From Cyclobacteriaceae bacterium (GTDB lineage: Bacteria; Bacteroidota; Bacteroidia; Cytophagales; Cyclobacteriaceae): 5,249 bases of DNA. The DNA lies in contig JANYKP010000464.1 of NCBI GenBank assembly GCA_025358195.1, forward strand, positions 1 to 5,249. The letters run 5' to 3'. Numbering within the stretch: the stretch's first letter is position 1; each line of letters begins with the position of its first letter. Below, in pieces: positions 4,453 through 5,249 of the stretch. A model generated the notes under the pieces. The model was not told the DNA's origin and made no database searches. It was given only the letters and a program-made list of their open reading frames with translations. The position numbers were made by a program, and so were the translations under genes.

Positions 4453-5249
4453 TCATTGGATTATAAATCGCAGTGCGATGCTCTTTGTGCCAGCGGTGAA
4501 ACGGGCAATGTAAATCCCGGGAGCGACGCCTTGAACAGCATATGAAACAATTTGATTTGCCGGGACGAATAGTGAGGTGCCAATTCGCTGGCCAAGTACT
4601 GTATAGATTTCCATTCTTGTGTTTCGGTCTGCTTTAATTGAAAGCGATTGCCCGTAAGGAAGAGGATTTGGAAATATCGTAATCGAAGGTACATTGGTTA
4701 ATGATAGACCATTATCATTTTTCAATACGTATAGCCCGCCCAAGGTATTCCCCACGACAATCTCGGGTTTGTCCGTTCCAAAAAGATTGGTGACGACGGG
4801 TCGCAATTTTCCACCTAAATTCTTTGTGGTGTACGCCTTTGAGAACGAGTCGTATACGATGCCTGTCACAGGTTGTGGAATTGTACCGGCCGAACGAAAG
4901 TCCTCGTAAACGGTAAGAGTTCCTGCCTGGTCACCGACGACAAGATCATCCAACCCATCGGCATCGATGTCACCGACTACGGCATTCAAGTTTTGACGAA
5001 AGGGGCTATCGTCAAGACCCAGGTATTTATCATTCGCAAGAGAAAATGTATTCCCGCTTCCTGTGTTCCTCCAATATTCCAACGACCCGTTGGATGTGCC
5101 GATCAATAAATCCAGTTTGCCGTCTTGGTCAATGTCGACCATGGTAACATTTTCATTTTTGTCAATTCTCATGGCCATAGTTTTCAATTCCTGGCCGCCA
5201 AAGGAAGAAGAATTTGAACTTGTGCTCAGGACGTAGAAAAGACTCGTCC
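4453..5249 (-). CDS. Secreted FG-GAP/VCBS repeat protein with T9SS C-terminal sorting domain (5' end outside window)
   Basis: The frame is open to the right edge, so the gene starts outside; 265 codons including the stop are visible. Two FG-GAP/VCBS repeats carry calcium-binding-type D-x-D-x-D-G-x-x-D loops: DIDQDGKLDLLIG (start near 5136) and DIDADGLDDLVVG (start near 4971). Each is followed by a blade motif such as GSLEYWRN or GTLTVYED. A third, degenerate repeat (PEIVVGNTLGGLYVLKN, about 4717-4767) has lost the acidic loop. Such repeats build beta-propellers in extracellular proteins. The last about 77 residues are a type A T9SS sorting domain: FPNP (4663-4674), then a beta-sandwich pattern with YTVLGQRI and VAPGIYIARF (near 4524), ending IALRFIIQ. 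The signal peptide should lie upstream, outside the window. Export through the Sec pathway and then T9SS to the surface or medium is expected. Its ligand is unknown; it could be an adhesin or a scaffold for an enzyme domain lying upstream. Confidence 0.93.
   Translation of the reverse strand, partial: TSLFYVLSTSSNSSSFGGQELKTMAMRIDKNENVTMVDIDQDGKLDLLIGTSNGSLEYWRNTGSGNTFSLANDKYLGLDDSPFRQNLNAVVGDIDADGLDDLVVGDQAGTLTVYEDFRSAGTIPQPVTGIVYDSFSKAYTTKNLGGKLRPVVTNLFGTDKPEIVVGNTLGGLYVLKNDNGLSLTNVPSITIFPNPLPYGQSLSIKADRNTRMEIYTVLGQRIGTSLFVPANQIVSYAVQGVAPGIYIARFTAGTKSIALRFIIQ

Noticed and set aside
4453..5187. Complete FG-GAP gene starting at the TTG at 5185-5187
   Set aside because: The frame continues open to the window edge with a plausible sequence, and no signal peptide follows this TTG, so it is an internal leucine codon of a longer gene.

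Overview
The window looks like ordinary chromosome from a member of the Bacteroidota, most likely a Cytophagales-type organism. The evidence is lineage-specific. There is a C-terminal type IX secretion (T9SS) sorting domain on a secreted FG-GAP protein, a DUF4295 small protein directly behind rpmB-rpmG, a DUF6048-like protein next to ftsY, and most starts lack a Shine-Dalgarno sequence. Both ends are cut inside genes.

Layout from left to right. (1) The 3' end of a DUF6048-like gene (+) converges on ftsY (-), with only 19 bp between the two stop codons. (2) ftsY encodes the SRP receptor GTPase as a compact NG-domain protein. (3) The 276 bp between ftsY and the next gene holds a short heptamer repeat, a palindromic GC-rich repeat and a strong intrinsic terminator. 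(4) A tight minus-strand translation operon, rpmB-rpmG-DUF4295, ends at that terminator. (5) A 296 bp divergent intergenic region carries a possible rpmB promoter and two clean inverted repeats. (6) A plus-strand pair follows: an unrecognised 178-residue protein with two membrane helices, then a NarL/FixJ-type response regulator with no kinase in view. A hairpin terminator closes this unit. (7) A minus-strand pair completes the window: a large secreted FG-GAP/VCBS protein with a T9SS sorting domain (5' end outside the window), followed 12 bp later by a beta-phosphoglucomutase-like HAD hydrolase.

Functionally, the left half is housekeeping: ribosomal large-subunit proteins and co-translational membrane targeting. 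The right half is accessory: signalling, a surface or secreted protein, and a small phosphatase or phosphomutase. I see no mobile element, CRISPR array, tRNA or rRNA, and no clear sign of a new multi-gene system. The least explained parts are the 178-residue membrane protein with its adjacent orphan response regulator, and the inverted repeats upstream of them.
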